From: Macrothele yani
Lineage: Eukaryota; Arthropoda; Arachnida; Araneae; Macrothelidae
NCBI GenBank assembly: GCA_039090855.1
Contig: CM077012.1
Coordinates: forward strand, 142,262,541 to 142,326,540
Direction: 5' to 3'
Length of the DNA stretch: 64,000 nt
Made by a program: the position numbers and the translations under genes. Position 1 is the first letter of the stretch; each line of letters starts with the position of its first letter. Of this stretch, positions 22,075 through 34,080 are shown in pieces. A model generated the notes under the pieces. It had not been told where the DNA came from. It saw only the letters and a list, made by a program, of their open reading frames with translations, and made no database searches.

Positions 22075-23486
22075 CACTGACTGAAAAAAAAATCCCAACA
22101 CCAAGAAGGGGTTGTGTTAGATAAACGACAGTTGGTAGGCGGCGAGAGTACATCTGTAAGATGAAGTCTATGCAAATTTCACGCTCGGTGCATACGTGTG
22201 GCGCTAGTAGTGCCCCCTCGGAACATGCAAAGCAGGTTTGTTGTAAATACGCGCTGTAACATTCGTGAGCGTTAGTTATCATTGAGATTCGACGTAGTGT
22301 GTTGATGTTGGTCAAGAATGCCTTTAAGAAGACGAAGAAGCCATTATCAACAGCTCACGGAGTTTGAACGAGGTCGTGTAATAGGGCTACGAGGTGGATT
22401 TTCTTTCCGCAATATTGCAGAACAACTTGGCAGGAATGTAGCCACTGTGCATGATTGTTGGCAGCGGTGGTCAAGGGAACGTACTGCCTCAAGAAGACCG
22501 GGTTCCTAGCCGGCCACGTGGCACTACTGAGAGGGAAGACCGCCGTGTACGGCGTATGGCTGTGGCGCATCGTACCGCGTCAGCAATTCGAGCTGCAGTT
22601 GCCACCACAGTGACACAACGAACTGTTACAAATCGGTTACTTGAAGGACAGCTCCAAGCCAGACGCCCTGTAGCGTGCATTCCACTTACTCTAAACCACT
22701 GCCGTTTGCGACGTCAGTGGTGTCAAGCTAGAGCTCATTGGAGGACGGAGTGGAGATCTGTTGTGTTTTCTGATGAAAGCTGGTTCTGCCTGGGTGCCAG
22801 TGATGGCCGTGTGTTGGTTAGAAGGAGGCCAGGTGAGCGCCTGCAGCCAACCTGTCTGCGGCAGAGACACACTGGACCTACACCTGGAGTTATGGTCTGG
22901 GGAGCAATTTCCTATGACAGCAGGAGCACTCTCATGGTTATCCCACGCACCCTGACGGCACAGTTGTAAGTCGGTCTGGTGATTCAACCTGTTGTGCTGC
23001 CATTCATGAACAGCATTCCAGGGGTGTTTTCCAACAGGATAACGCTCGCCCGCATACCGCTGTTGTAACCCAACATGCTCTACAGAGTGTCGACATGCTG
23101 CCGTGGCCTGCTAGATCACCAGATCTTTCACCAATCGAGCACGTATGGGACATCATTGGACGACAACTTCAGCGTCACTCCCAACCAGCATTAACAGTCC
23201 CTGTATTGACTGATCAAGTGCAACAGGCATGGAACTCCATCCCACAAACTGACATCCAGCACCTGTACGACACAATGCACGAACGTTAGCGTGCTTGCAT
23301 TCAACATTCTGGCGGTTACACCGGTTATTAATGTACCAGCATTTCACATTTAAAATGGCTCTTCTCGCGCTTGATCTTGAAACCTTAATCAATTAAATAT
23401 GTTACCTATACAAATGTATTGCCGCCATTTCATTCCTCTACAACTATTTTTTCGTGGTGTTGGGATTTTTTTTTCCCCCGTCAGTG
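22075..23486 (+). mobile_element. Tc1-like DD34E element, family A, copy 2
   Basis: TA-flanked, ends CACTGACTG.../...CGTCAGTG, the same family as 3777-5170. The transposase begins MPLRRRRSHYQQLTEFERGR at 22318 and runs to a frameshift near 22507. It resumes with RRVRRMAVAHRTASAIRAA, SVVFSDESWF and GVMVWGAIS, then breaks again at a missing G near 23020. The FQQDNAR block follows, then ARSPDLSPIEHVWDIIGRQL at 23104-23165 with the catalytic Glu in full context, and ends near 23290. More complete than copy 1 and only a few indels from open. Confidence 0.93.
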
Positions 23487-24289
23487 TATTTGGCAAAGAG
23501 CTTGGAAAGTAGATTTTTCATTTTTTACGAGAGCTAGCCAAAAACAGCTATAGTGGTTAGATCCTACAGATGGAAAAATTGATGACTAATGGTCATTATG
23601 AAAAAAGCCCCCACCTCAGCCCCAGCATGCCAAGCAAACATCTAGAGTCTCAGTCTCTCTCAGACGTGATGCAGCAGGTAATGGAAGAAGTTGGTCAATC
23701 AAACTAAATATGTCAAACTAATTATAAAAGAAAATAATGGGTGCTGATTAAATTTAGAATATTATAGAAGCAAACATAGAATTTAATTTTGAAAAAAACC
23801 CAGTTTTTTTTTTTTTCAACTGGGCACTGAAAAAAACCCAACTAGCACTATGTTTAAATTTCCTTTAAACTACAAGTTTTTTTTTTTTTATTATTATTAT
23901 TTCCTTTCTCTCTCCCTCTTTTAGAGCCGGGAAATCTTAAAAGGGAAAGAGAGAACATGCCTCTACAGTGAGAGTCTTAGTGGGAAAATGGAGTTACATC
24001 TTGGGCAACTGAGTCCAAACGGTGTCTGACGGAGGTACCCGGTGAATGCAGAGTACGCCCATGCGATGAAACATCTGACCATCTTGTGTTTTACGATTTC
24101 TCAAATGTGGCTGGGTTACTATTTGTGTTTTATAATTTCTCAAATGTGTCAAATTATTTATCAAAGCTGAGCATTTGAAGTTTCAATTTGTGTGAACACC
24201 CAAAACAAAACAGTCAAATGCGTCTTTAGAAAACTCAGTTCCTCTAATAAAGTATCACTATCCAGCAGAACTTATGTTCCAATGGAAGC

Positions 24290-25170
24290 AGAATCATCAG
24301 AGTCAAACAGAGATTACTTCCTTGATTTTGCTGAAGTTGTCTCCATAATATCCTGCAACTTGTAACCACGTGCCCCAGTGTGTAATCACAGGCTGAGGTG
24401 GTAGTGGTAATTCTGGGAACATATCTTTCAATTTTTCAGTTCTGCTAGAAACTTTAAGAAATATCTTTTTATCTGTTGCAAGCAACGAATCTGTTTGAGG
24501 AAAATTGCAGTGGAATGTTTCAGCAATTCTGTGGAGCCTATGTGCAAGTCAAATGAATCATCTTTGGGAACAGCAAGCAAAGTGCTGTAGCTGCTTTCCT
24601 CATGTAGGGTGCAGCATCAGTTACCAGTATGTGTACTTTATCGTATTTTACTCCCTCTAGCCCTAAATATCCAAGATTCATTGATTGATTTAGCAATCGT
24701 GTGGTGGTTACATTTTGCTAGTTCTTCACAAGTAATTAAGTATGGAATTGACAGTGCCAATTCATTCAGATGTCCAACAATAAAGTTTCCTTTATATCTC
24801 CCAGGCAAATCTGTTTCGTCAATTGATATCTAAATAGGAAACTGATTTTTTTTTCTCCCTGATTTTCAGCAGTTTCATCGTAATTCTGCAAGTATTTTTT
24901 TTTCTTAAAGTAGATTAGTCTAGAATTATTTTACTGCAGTAGTTTTCTAAGAAATTTCTAAACACTGGATTGTTTACTGTCGACAACTGGATATCTGAAC
25001 CCACTAGTGCACTGCATAAATCCAAACAATTTGAATTGACCTGTTGACTGTTCCCTGGAACTTCTGTAAGAAGCATTTGTTTCAACAGTGTTTTTCACTG
25101 TTTTTTTTGTTTCCCAGTTTTAATGTGTTGTAAAACTTGAAAACACTGGTCACAAGAAACAGACATTGCC
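24290..25170 (-). pseudogene. hAT transposase remnant
   Basis: Minus strand, right to left: CLDLCSALVGSDIQLSTVNN (25045-24985), NPVFRNFLENYCSKIILD, ISIDETDLPGRYKGNFIVGH (about 24835-24775; SIDET is the catalytic Asp block of this hAT group), VHILVTDAAPYMRKA (24640-24595), FPKMIHLTC, then an intact stretch 24485-24303 with FPELPLPPQPVITHWGTWL, the typical P.PPQPV.TRWGTW motif. Stops and frameshifts separate the parts. The BED-like start and the C-terminal dimerisation domain were not resolved. Confidence 0.85.
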
Positions 25171-25225
25171 CATATACCATAAAACAAAATATTACCTTGG
25201 TAATAATTGATGTCATGGCTATTCC

Positions 25226-25400
25226 TAGACTTTCACTAAATTATGATGGGTTTCCCTCAGGAATAAAGGAAATTACTTAGTCAAATTTTCGGGTAGAACC
25301 CCTACCCGAAAATTCGACTGTAGGGTAACTGGTGCTACCCAAAAATTTGACTAAGTAATTTCCGCTATGCCTGAGTAAAACCCATAATTTAGTGAAATTT
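25226..25400. repeat. Foldback element inside the hAT
   Basis: About 70-bp arms: TTTCACTAAATTATG...GGAAATTACTTAGTCAAATT on the left and the inverse on the right, with a nested GGGTAGAACCCCTACCC hairpin at the centre. No coding capacity. Confidence 0.8.
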
Positions 25401-26699
25401 ATAGTGTATAAAATATTCCTATCAGTTCAGTCCTTTGTCAGGAAACTTGTTAATAAATGCTTTTAATTTGAATGATATAGCAGATTTAATTTTGGGCATG
25501 TCAATTTACTTAACCACTTAAACAGGAAAACTGAACTACTAACAATGACATGAACGAAAGGATTTAGGAAGAAACTGGACAGGAAACTATGCATTAAATA
25601 ACTGATTACCCAGTCTGCTTTCCTCACATTTCACCTGAGATGAGGAAGTAAACTGGTGCCGGTATGGTTATGCCATCTGTCGGCTTTAAATGTGTTGAAA
25701 ACTTGCTATCTGTCGACTCGCAGGTCGCTACAACAGAAAATATTGGTAGTTTTGCGTAGAAGAAACCAACTGATTTATGTAAAAATATTTTTAATTAATG
25801 TGAAAATACGTAATATATGTAGTAAAACAGTAAATATGTATAATAACTGTAAAATGTCACATGTAAAAATATTTAATTACATATTAATCCCAGCCCTACT
25901 CATAAGAATGCAAGTAAGTGACTTGCTTGGTGCAAAGCACATCATTGTCCATGGATCCTAGACCACTGGAAACAAGTGTTATGGAGTGATAAATCATGCT
26001 ACATCATTTTTAAATCCAATGGTTGTTCCTGGGTATGTCGTATGCCAGGTGAATGGTATCTGCCAGAATGTGACATCTCAACTGCTAGATTTGGAGGTAG
26101 TAAAGTCATGGTCTGGGGATGTTTCTTGTGGTATGGACTGGCGTTGGTGGTTGTGGATTAAAACATGAATGCCACGAAGAACCAGGACATTCTAGGCAAC
26201 ACAGCACTGCCTACACTTTACCAGTATTACATAGATGGGCCATTCTTGTTTCAGCAAGATGACGCACCATGCTCTGTTTTGAAGTGGTTTGAGGATATGG
26301 GTGTACAGAATTTGGAGTGGCCAATTCAAAGCCCCAACCTCAATCCTATAGAGGCACTTGAATGTTGGATTTGGGCTTGAAAGACATGTTCAACTTCTGT
26401 GTCTGAATTGACCACTGCTCTGCGGAAGGAATGGAACATACCTGTGACTACTTACCAGAATCTCATTGAAAGAGCGCAAAGGAGAGTGCACAATGTAATT
26501 GTGGCCGAAGGATTTTACTATAAATGTAGTTGTGCCAATTGATTTTGCTATAAATGCAGTACTGCAACAAAAAGTGGGCCTGTTTCCAGTTGAGTAAATG
26601 TATCAATTTAGTCATTCCTTCCCAAATTACAGAAGGAAAGTCTAAAGTTTTGCAAAATTTGCATAAATGCATGTGCTGTGGCAAGTATGTCACGTGTTT

Positions 26700-27850
26700 A
26701 AAACTAGTTTAAGTTGTGCATTGCAGTCAGTCGAAAGGGATATAAAGTGGTAGTCATTGCTGTGAACAGCATTGCATGTAGTCATTCTGTCTGTGATTGG
26801 GATCCCTACAAGATGAACAGCCACAACCAGCTAATTAGGGAACTTTTGCTTTAAGAGTTCAAACTCTACCATAACGCTGCTCAAGCAACATGAAACATTT
26901 GTTATGCGAAAGTGGAAGGTTCCGTGGACCACAGCACCACAACCAGATGGTTCAAGAAATTTCGTTCAGGTGACAGAAATCTCTACGATCAGCCAAGGTC
27001 AGGTAGGCAACGAACCGTGGATTCAAAGGCTGTATATGCCAGGTCGTAAAGGCAAATCTGACAACCAGCACTCAGATTATCAGAAGAGCTGGGCATATCA
27101 CAGACCCACCATGGTTCGTCACTTTCAGGACCTCGGCAAGGTCTACAGGAGTTGCTATATTGTTCCTCATGAATTGAAGCAAGCTGAAGCAAACCGCCTA
27201 GTGGAAATGTGCACGAAACTCCAAGAAAACCCGCGAGAAGTGTATTTTTCATCTACAGAATTGTTACATGCGATAAAAAGAGGGTCTATTTCCGTAATCC
27301 TCACACACAATGGTAGTGGTTGAGCCCAGGCCAGCTTCCTGAACCTGTTGCTAAACATGGGCACTTCGAGCACAAGGCGATGCTCTGCGTCTGGTGGAAT
27401 TTCGAAGGGATAACCCATTATGAATTTGTTCCAGATGGTCAGACCATCAACACCAAACTTCATTCTCAACAGCTGGAGTGAATGTATGCCATTTCGGAGG
27501 AGAAGTACTGGGCACTGGTGAACAGAAAGCGGCTCTCCTACAGCGGGACAACGCTCTGCCTCATACCACGTGAATGACCTGGACAAAACTCCAGAAACTT
27601 GAGGGCATTGAACTGATGCCACACCCAGAATATAGTCCAAACTTACCTGTTCTGCTCCATGGCCCACTTCCTTTGCAGGCGGCACTTCAACCAGTTGGTG
27701 GCAGCAGCTGGGGTGAAGGAGTTCTTCGCCTCGAAGGGCAAGAACTCGTACTGCCACAGAATCAAAGAACTGGAAGACAGATGGATAAAGATGGTGCAAC
27801 ACAATGGCCTATACTTTGAATGCTAGTCAGCTTTCGTCATAAAGGTACAT
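26700..27850 (+). mobile_element. mariner element, degraded
   Basis: Frames on the plus strand give AAQPDGSRNFVQV-type remnants, then RPTMVRHFQDLGKVYRSCY IVPHELKQAEANRLVEMC (27105-27215), the H.LGK...WVPHEL block of mariner transposases. Next come WLSPGQLPEPVAKHGHFEHK with AMLCVWWNFEGITHYEFVPD (27322-27430), LVNRKRLSYSGTTLCLIP in place of LQHDNARPH, and a tail ELEDRWIKMVQHNGLYFE near 27770-27815. The DD34D catalytic residues are lost or shifted. Confidence 0.85.
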
Positions 27851-27914
27851 ATGAAGACAAAGTGATCCAAATATTGCAAAACTTTAGACTAACCTTCTGT
27901 ACATACAAGTAAAC

Positions 27915-30900
27915 CGAGTTCCCACTCATTTCCTCTCAAAAAATATAAGCACTTTTTAAGGACTTTTAAGCACCCTAAAAAAAAAATTTAAGGACCTTAC
28001 AAATTGTGCACATGAAAATAACATACACTCCCTTCAATATTCTGATTATTTGGAAATCTCTACTGGCAACAGCAAGAGAAATGGTGTCAAATGCTTGCTT
28101 CTAGTGTGAACAAGGTTGACGTTTCAGCCAAAAGATCTTAGTATTCCTAATGTTGAATACGTAATAAATCATGTGAAAATATTTTCTTTATTATTGGTTT
28201 CTTCATATTAAGTGAAATGGCCTTTCTACCAATATATACATATATACTTTTACACGTGTCAATTATACAAACTAAAAGCTGTTGATGAAACTTGCAATTT
28301 CATTGCATATAATTCAAGTTTGTGGATGTAATAAATTAGAATTTCTGCAATATAAAAGACAGTTCTGGTCAAATCAGTTTTCATATGAGAGAATAACATA
28401 TGAAATGAAAAGAATGTAAATCATAAAACTGTAGATAAAGTTACAAGATCTAGATTTGGATATTGCAAACAATTTTTTCATGGCTTGAATTGTAAAACAG
28501 AAGTCAAAATTACAAAGCCAAAGTGAAGTTCACTAGTCATTGACGAGAGCTCCTCCTGCAGAAGTCACATGGAGTTATCAACATAGCCAACCAAGCAGCA
28601 GAAAAAGCCAACTAGCAGCAGAAACTGTACGCACTGCATTACAACGTCTGCATTTCACACAGGCTAACAGTTGGGGGGGGGATAAGTATGGTAAAGTCTC
28701 GATAATCCGAGTCCCAGTAGTAAACAGAGATCTGTTTAATCAGGGATAAAACATAAAAAAAAGTATGCATCATAAAAAAAAAAAATCCAATAAAAAATTC
28801 CAGGCAATTTCCACATGTAAACTCCTGAAACAGTGTCTAATTTAGGAGCCAATGCCAGGGACTGTTGAAAGATAGTCCTGGGACAAAACATGCAACCCTG
28901 TCTGTGTGAAACCCTGGAAAACCGTTTAAGCTGGAGACAGTTCAAAAAAAGAAAAATAGAATAAATTTTGATGCCAACTGGAAAGTCAAAAGGGGAGGAG
29001 AGGCCCCTAAAAGGAGGTTGAAAACGGAACAAGACCAGTGTTTTAACGTCTCGGTGCGCCGGCGTGTTGTGTAGCCTACTGAATGCATGATTCATGTGTC
29101 AATGTGTTCTGAGACCTTGATGCAAGATGACAAAATATAAAACTGAGTGGCAAAAGAAAACACATTGCTGTTCCTCTGAATGAGAAGATCAATGCCTTGA
29201 AAAGAATAGATGTGGGCGAGAGTATAAAAAAGGTAGCAAATGAATTGGGCGTCGGCAAAGTGACAGTGGGTAAATGGAAAAGGAACCGATCAAAAATTGA
29301 GAAGTGGGCATCAAGAACTTTTCCACCAAAGAGTGCGAGCAATCGAGGAAACATTTGCAAAAAGTGAATAGAAAAGACCAGTGAGGCACTTTTCCTGTGG
29401 TTTCCTAGCAACGACTGAGAGAAAGTCCGATGCTGCAAGAAAAGCATTGAATTTTTGCAGAGAACTAAAAGAAGCCGATGATTTCTCTGCTAGTGTTGGG
29501 TGGTTAGTCTGATGGAAAAAAGGTTTGGAGGTAGTCAACTAACCATCTGTGGCAAGAAACTTTCTGTAGATTTTGAAGCAGCAGATTCCTTTCACACGAA
29601 ACTCAAAGACTATGCCAACTGGAAATTTTACCACTGAACAAATGTGACGAAACAGGACTACTTTAATATGATACCTAGCAGATCTTTAGTGTCTCAATCT
29701 GAAATGTCAGCACCCAGCTTCAAGCAAAGCAAGGATCAAATAACTTATGGTTTGTTCCAATGTGTCAGGAACTCATAAATTGCACTTAGTGGTGATGAGA
29801 AAATCTAAAAACAACCACGGGTGTTTAAGAAAATCACAATTCAGGCTTTGCCAGTATCCTACAAAAACCAGAGAAAAGCATGGATGAGCAGGGAGATATT
29901 TAAACAGTGGTTTCTTTAAAAATTTGTGCCTGAAGTTGAAAAATATTTGAAGGAAAACAACCTACCTCGAAAAGCGATACTTCTAATTGATAACGCCCCA
30001 TTACACCTCGATATCAAAGATTTGTCTACTGAGGTGATAAAGGCCATGTTGTTCCCTACCAACGTTACCAGCTTCATCCAGCCAATAGACCAAGGGGTGA
30101 TTAATAACCTCAAACAGAAGTACTACAAGCAATTACTGGCACATATTTTGGAGGAAACTGATAGAGAAGAATCCTTGACAGTCTGTTTAAATAAAAAAAT
30201 TTCGATCAGGGATGTGATTTACTGGCTTGAAGAATAATGGACGCAAATCATATTTGAGATTCACACAAAATGTTGGTGTTATCTGCTCAAAAATGAAGAA
30301 AATGATTACTTGGATGAAGAAAACGCTGGAAAAGACGATCTTGCAAATTTAGTTTTACAGATACCCAGATGCATCAGAAAATTGAGTTGATTGGCTTTCC
30401 TGAGATGACCAGGAAGAAATTACAGATGAAGCAATTATTCACATAGTTACTAATGAAAAGGATTCGAATCTGGTGAAGAAGGAACCGACTGTGCACAAGA
30501 AAAAAATTCTCATGCGAGAGGTACAGCGGCACTGGAGACTGCCCTTAGATACATACACAGCAGGAACTGGAATCATCAGCTGATGTTATTTTTCTAAAAT
30601 GAATGGAGAGATAGCGGGGAAAAAAAAAAAAAAAAGATGCTCCATGAAAAAGCAGAAGGTATTAGATGATTTTTTTTTTTATTGTTAATATGATGTAAGT
30701 CAGTCTTTTTTTAATTCATTTTTGCTAACATTTCCATTGATCATTAAAAATAGTTTCTACGAGTTTTAGGTTCATATTTAACTACCTTCATTCAGAATCA
30801 TGCTTGTGTTTTGAAATTCCGCTTAATCCAAGTTTTCAGTAATCAGAGTTAGTTCCAGTACCAATTCTACTGTACTTTTCAAGCACATTGGGGAATTTCT

Positions 30901-30973
30901 GGCAAAAATTAAGGACTTTTAAGCACCCTAGAAAAAATTTAGCATTTTTAAGGACCATGGGAACCCTGGTAAA
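27915..30973. repeat. Possible interrupted repeat sharing a 20-bp motif
   Basis: AAGGACTTTTAAGCACCCTA occurs at 27958-27977 and 30911-30930. The right side continues to ...CATGGGAACCCTGG, whose inverse CCAGGGTTCCCATG is hAT-terminus-like; the left side has GAGTTCCCACTCATTT. This may be one small non-autonomous element opened by the Tigger at 28689. Not proven. Confidence 0.35.
28689..30872 (+). mobile_element. Tigger/jerky-like element, degraded
   Basis: Left end GGTAAAGTCTCGATAATCCG and right end ...TACTGTA after CCAATTC, TA-flanked. Translation blocks: EKINALKRIDVGESIKKVAN-type HTH near 29190-29250, then an open frame 29926-30237 with LPRKAILLIDNAPLHLD (DNAP.H, second catalytic Asp), MLFPTNVTSFIQPIDQGVIN and SIRDVIYWLEE, all characteristic of jerky/Tigger DDE transposases. 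The remainder is full of stops. An A-tract follows at 30620. Confidence 0.85.
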
Positions 30974-30984
30974 AAAAAAAAACT

Positions 30985-31640
30985 GAATCTAATCAAGTGT
31001 TTACAAAAAGTTTAGAGCTTCTGCCTGTAAGCATTTTAAGTACAAAAACTTTAAAACATGCTTAAGTTATGTAAGAAAATTTAGTTTAAGGAAGCTTTCA
31101 ACTGATAACTTGTCTTCGTCAGCCTTGTTGATAGATGGAAACGATGACGATGGTAGTGGTTGCCAGATCCGTAAAGTCATACATTTTTTAATATTGACTT
31201 CCATATTAATGGTACAATGAAAGGGGAATCAGAATTTCAGTTCTTGGAGCTTTCATCATACCATTACATTACTATGGAAGTCAATATTAAAAAAGAAATA
31301 ACGTATATGACTTTACAGATCTTTCAACCACTACCATAGTCATTGTTTCCATCTATCAACAAGGCAGATCAAAACTGAAGTTATCAGTTGAAAGCTTCCT
31401 TAAATTAAATTTTCTTACGTAACATAAGCATGTTTTAAAGTTTTTTATACTTAACGGTTATGTGCTTATGTTCATTTTTATCACGTAAGCATTCTGTTCA
31501 CGTTCAAATTAGTCATTAAATGCTGGGTAATTAATTAATAACAAGGAACTGTACACGAACTATATTTAAAATAGTATAATTATACCAGTAATCTGAATTT
31601 ATTGGCTGTCTACCTTTGAAATGTACCTGTGATCAATTAC
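30985..31640. repeat. Repeat R2 with a 417-bp palindrome
   Basis: Between 31037 and 31453 two arms of about 175 bp are inverted copies: TAAGTACAAAAACTTTAAAA / TTTTAAAG...ATACTTA outside, then AAGGAAGCTTTCAACTGATA, and ATATTGACTTCCATA nearest the centre, with a spacer of about 60 bp. Flanks (31000-31030, 31560-31610) match R2 at 17280 and 846-985. It could fold into a long hairpin RNA if transcribed. Confidence 0.8.
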
Positions 31641-31889
31641 CCAGATATTGAAGTGATAAAAGTTTGTATCAGTCTTATTTGAAACATCTGGTACGCCTGA
31701 GCAACCGTAACAAAGTATTAGTTCATCAAAAAATGAATGCTTTTGACCCCCCCCCCCAAAGAAGTGATGGAAGTATTAGTGTGACTGAATCACACCAAAC
31801 AACTGAATACTCAAAAGTTACTTTTTTGCTGTTGAAGCAATGCCTTTTAACACAACAGTAAAAAACCTGAAATTCCCAGAAAGTTTGTC

Positions 31890-32294
31890 ATTTTCTTGTA
31901 GGACTTCCGTCCACAGTGAGTAGAGTTTAAGTCCCAGCCACCTACAGCGATATCACCTTTTGGGCAAGACACAGAAACGGAAGGAATCAGAGCAAGTCTA
32001 GCGACTTTGACAGAACAGTTTGTAGTGAGATTAGAGTACAGTAGATGGTGCCACCGTACAAGTACGATGTTGCACACAGAGGGGTGAGAGAATTTCAGGG
32101 GGGCATACGAAAGGATACCCATTTAACCAGTGGGTCCAGCCTGGGGGCAGTCACTTAACGTGCTTGTCCGATGCACAGCGGATATTCAGCGATTGTTAGT
32201 AAATCACACCATCTCTGAAAGATCAGCCCAGGTTCGAACCTGGGGACCTTTCATTGATAGTCTGACTCGCTAACCACTAAGCCATCCGCGGCTC
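31890..32294 (-). mobile_element. tRNA-derived SINE, family 3
   Basis: Minus-strand head GCCGCGGATGGCTTAGTGGT with B box AGGTTCGAACCTGGG, then a 300-bp body. The perfect 19-bp duplication AATTCCCAGAAAGTTTGTC at 31871-31889 and 32295-32313 defines both ends. Part of the body, ATATCCGCTGTGCATCGGA and GCACGTTAA, also occurs in family 2. Confidence 0.88.
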
Positions 32295-32313
32295 AATTCC
32301 CAGAAAGTTTGTC

Positions 32314-33967
32314 TGCAGAAAATTTAAGCCATACTCATTTTCAATAATATACTGCATGCGTGCGTGTGTGTGCGTGTGTAAACTAATTTTTTTTTTTTAC
32401 CAAATTTAGTTAAAGTAATTAAAGTAATTAAAGTAATTAGCTATTTTTTAATAATATGCAATTAATTAGCTGCTTCACAATATGTTCCACTTTTGTTTTC
32501 ATGCTTTGTGATAACTGAAGTCAAGCAAGATTCTTTGAATTTCAAATGCAATTATGAAAAACTTATGGGAATGCATAATTGAGATGTTGAGAATGTCATA
32601 TGTTAACTTAACCCTTCAAGCAGCTGATGTACCTGAAAACCAAGTGCTGCCTAAAATTTCCTGCGCTTCCCAAACAGGAATGTTCACGTTTCATCTGGGT
32701 AACCAAAGATAGGGGGGAGGAATTATTTTGCTCTATCTCGGCAGTACTGACCATAAACCTGTAATGGTGATAAGCACTCACTTCTAGTTCTTTATTCTCT
32801 GCTCCATGACCCAAGATATAATGGGGAAGGGCTAGTACCTCTGACATCATGCCACTGGGTAGGAGCAAGTAACTCAAATCTTAGGTTTGTCACAATTGTT
32901 ATGCCCCTTTTAGCAGGCAACCAGACAAAGGATTAGTGGCAGTCATTCTCGTAAATGACCACTTTGAATAACAAAGCTAAGAGAAAAGCAACACTTTCTA
33001 ATGCACAGATTCACTTGTTCCAGCCACGCTTTGCCCACTTCTTAGCAGCAAATACATTTGTTCGAGCCGATTTTAACCCATTTTGCTAACCCCGAATTAA
33101 TTCTTTTCAGCTGGTTAAAGGGTTAAATTCCCGGCTTTCATTCATGTTCCTATTGACTCCTTAACCAGATTAAGTTAACGTGGGCATGTGGCATTCCATT
33201 GAAAAGTTGCAGGGTTCTTTAGTTATGAAAGGCAATCCTAAAGTCACAAAAAACTGGCCTGGTCTTCAGTATCTCATTGGCTGTGGCTTAGGTCCACCTG
33301 CTCTTTCACTGGTTATGAGGCCTGAAAGGGGGGAGGCAGTGAGTTCACAGTGAAAGCTATTAGCACACTAAAGATCTGCAAACAAAGACTGATAATCACC
33401 AATACAGATTTTTGGCTCCATTTAAAATGCCAGGCCATAAAACATGTCATGGTACAGTCAGACTTTACATACATCCTTTACATGCTTTTTACTGACACTT
33501 CCACTGCATATTGTTCTGACAATTATTAGCTGTTACTAATGCCAGTGTGGTCACTACAAAATAGCTAATCAGCAGCTCAATGTGGGCAACAGCATGAGGC
33601 AACATATGAACACTATCACTGTTACAGAGATTATACAGAACAGACTAGTATACATCAGCAAAAACATTTGTCTGAACCCAAATATTTGGTTGCTTCCCCT
33701 ATAGGTGTGTCTGCATACAGGAACAATTCTGTTCGTGCTAGCTAGAAATATCACATTCCAAGCAATACTTTTTTTTTTTTTTTTTTTTTCACATTAAAAG
33801 AACTCAAACACTTGCAGAAAGTACCATAGTTATTACATGTCTTTCCTAAAGCAAAATTTTATAAATGTTACAATATGATTTATTACCTGAAAATTGGATG
33901 TAAAAATGGAGAATAAGAACATGCATATCAAACTACAGCTTTAGAGCAACTTGAAACTGTGACTTAC
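32314..33967. other. Intron B-C sequence, nothing recognised
   Basis: AT-rich. Contains a 27-nt T-run near 33769 and three copies of AAAGTAATT at 32415-32440. No exon-like frame or known element seen. Confidence 0.5.
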
Positions 33968-34080
33968 TTTTAAGCGTACAACTGCAGGTATCGACAAATC
34001 CAACATATCAATCAACTTTGTAACTTGTTCTCGAAACTGCTCCATTAGATCATTTAGCTCAGCATTACTGTCATCAACTT
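33968..34080 (-). CDS. LONP2: LONP2 internal exon B
   Basis: Second recognisable LONP2 exon, 113 bp. The acceptor is ATATTTAG at 34082-34081 and the donor is a textbook GTAAGTC at 33967. With the G carried over from exon A it opens GAA and reads EVDDSNAELNDLMEQF, then VTKLIDMLDLSIPAVVRLK. This aligns with the helical part of the Lon N-domain in animal LONP2 (EELGELSEQF...LVEMLDMSVPAV.KL). It ends in phase 0. A 23.9-kb intron separates it from exon A and a 17.2-kb intron from exon C. Confidence 0.93.

Larger units (their letters stand above)
20867..25898 (-). mobile_element. hAT element with 8-bp target duplication
   Basis: A 5.03-kb element flanked by CTCATAAG (20859-20866 and 25899-25906). 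Its ends are TAGGGTTAGGATTTATGTAA and the inverse of TAGGGCTGGGATTAATATGT, both hAT-like. The minus strand carries a decayed hAT transposase (separate entry). A family A Tc1 (22075-23486) and a foldback at 25226-25400 lie inside it. It sits within the coding part of a Tc1. Confidence 0.9.
20200..26560 (+). mobile_element. Tc1-like element split by a hAT insertion
   Basis: The 5' half (20330-20866) encodes a degraded Tc1 DNA-binding region ending TTVRKDLHNLNFHGRAAAYK LLVTHK. The 3' half (25907-26560) resumes NASK, a stop, then LAWCKAHH, VLWSDKS, VMVWGCF, GPFLFQQDDAP (second Asp) and SPNLNPIEALE (Glu). Removing 20867-25898 and one 8-bp duplication joins the halves in the same frame at ...VTHK/NASK.... 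DD34E residues are partly preserved; stops remain. Confidence 0.88.

Noticed and set aside
26989..27252. Minus-strand 87-codon frame as a host exon
   Set aside because: Overlaps mariner blocks on the other strand and shows no splice sites or family motif.
27167..27802. 211-codon minus-strand open frame
   Set aside because: Lies antisense to the mariner element; the plus strand has the recognisable mariner blocks and this frame has none.
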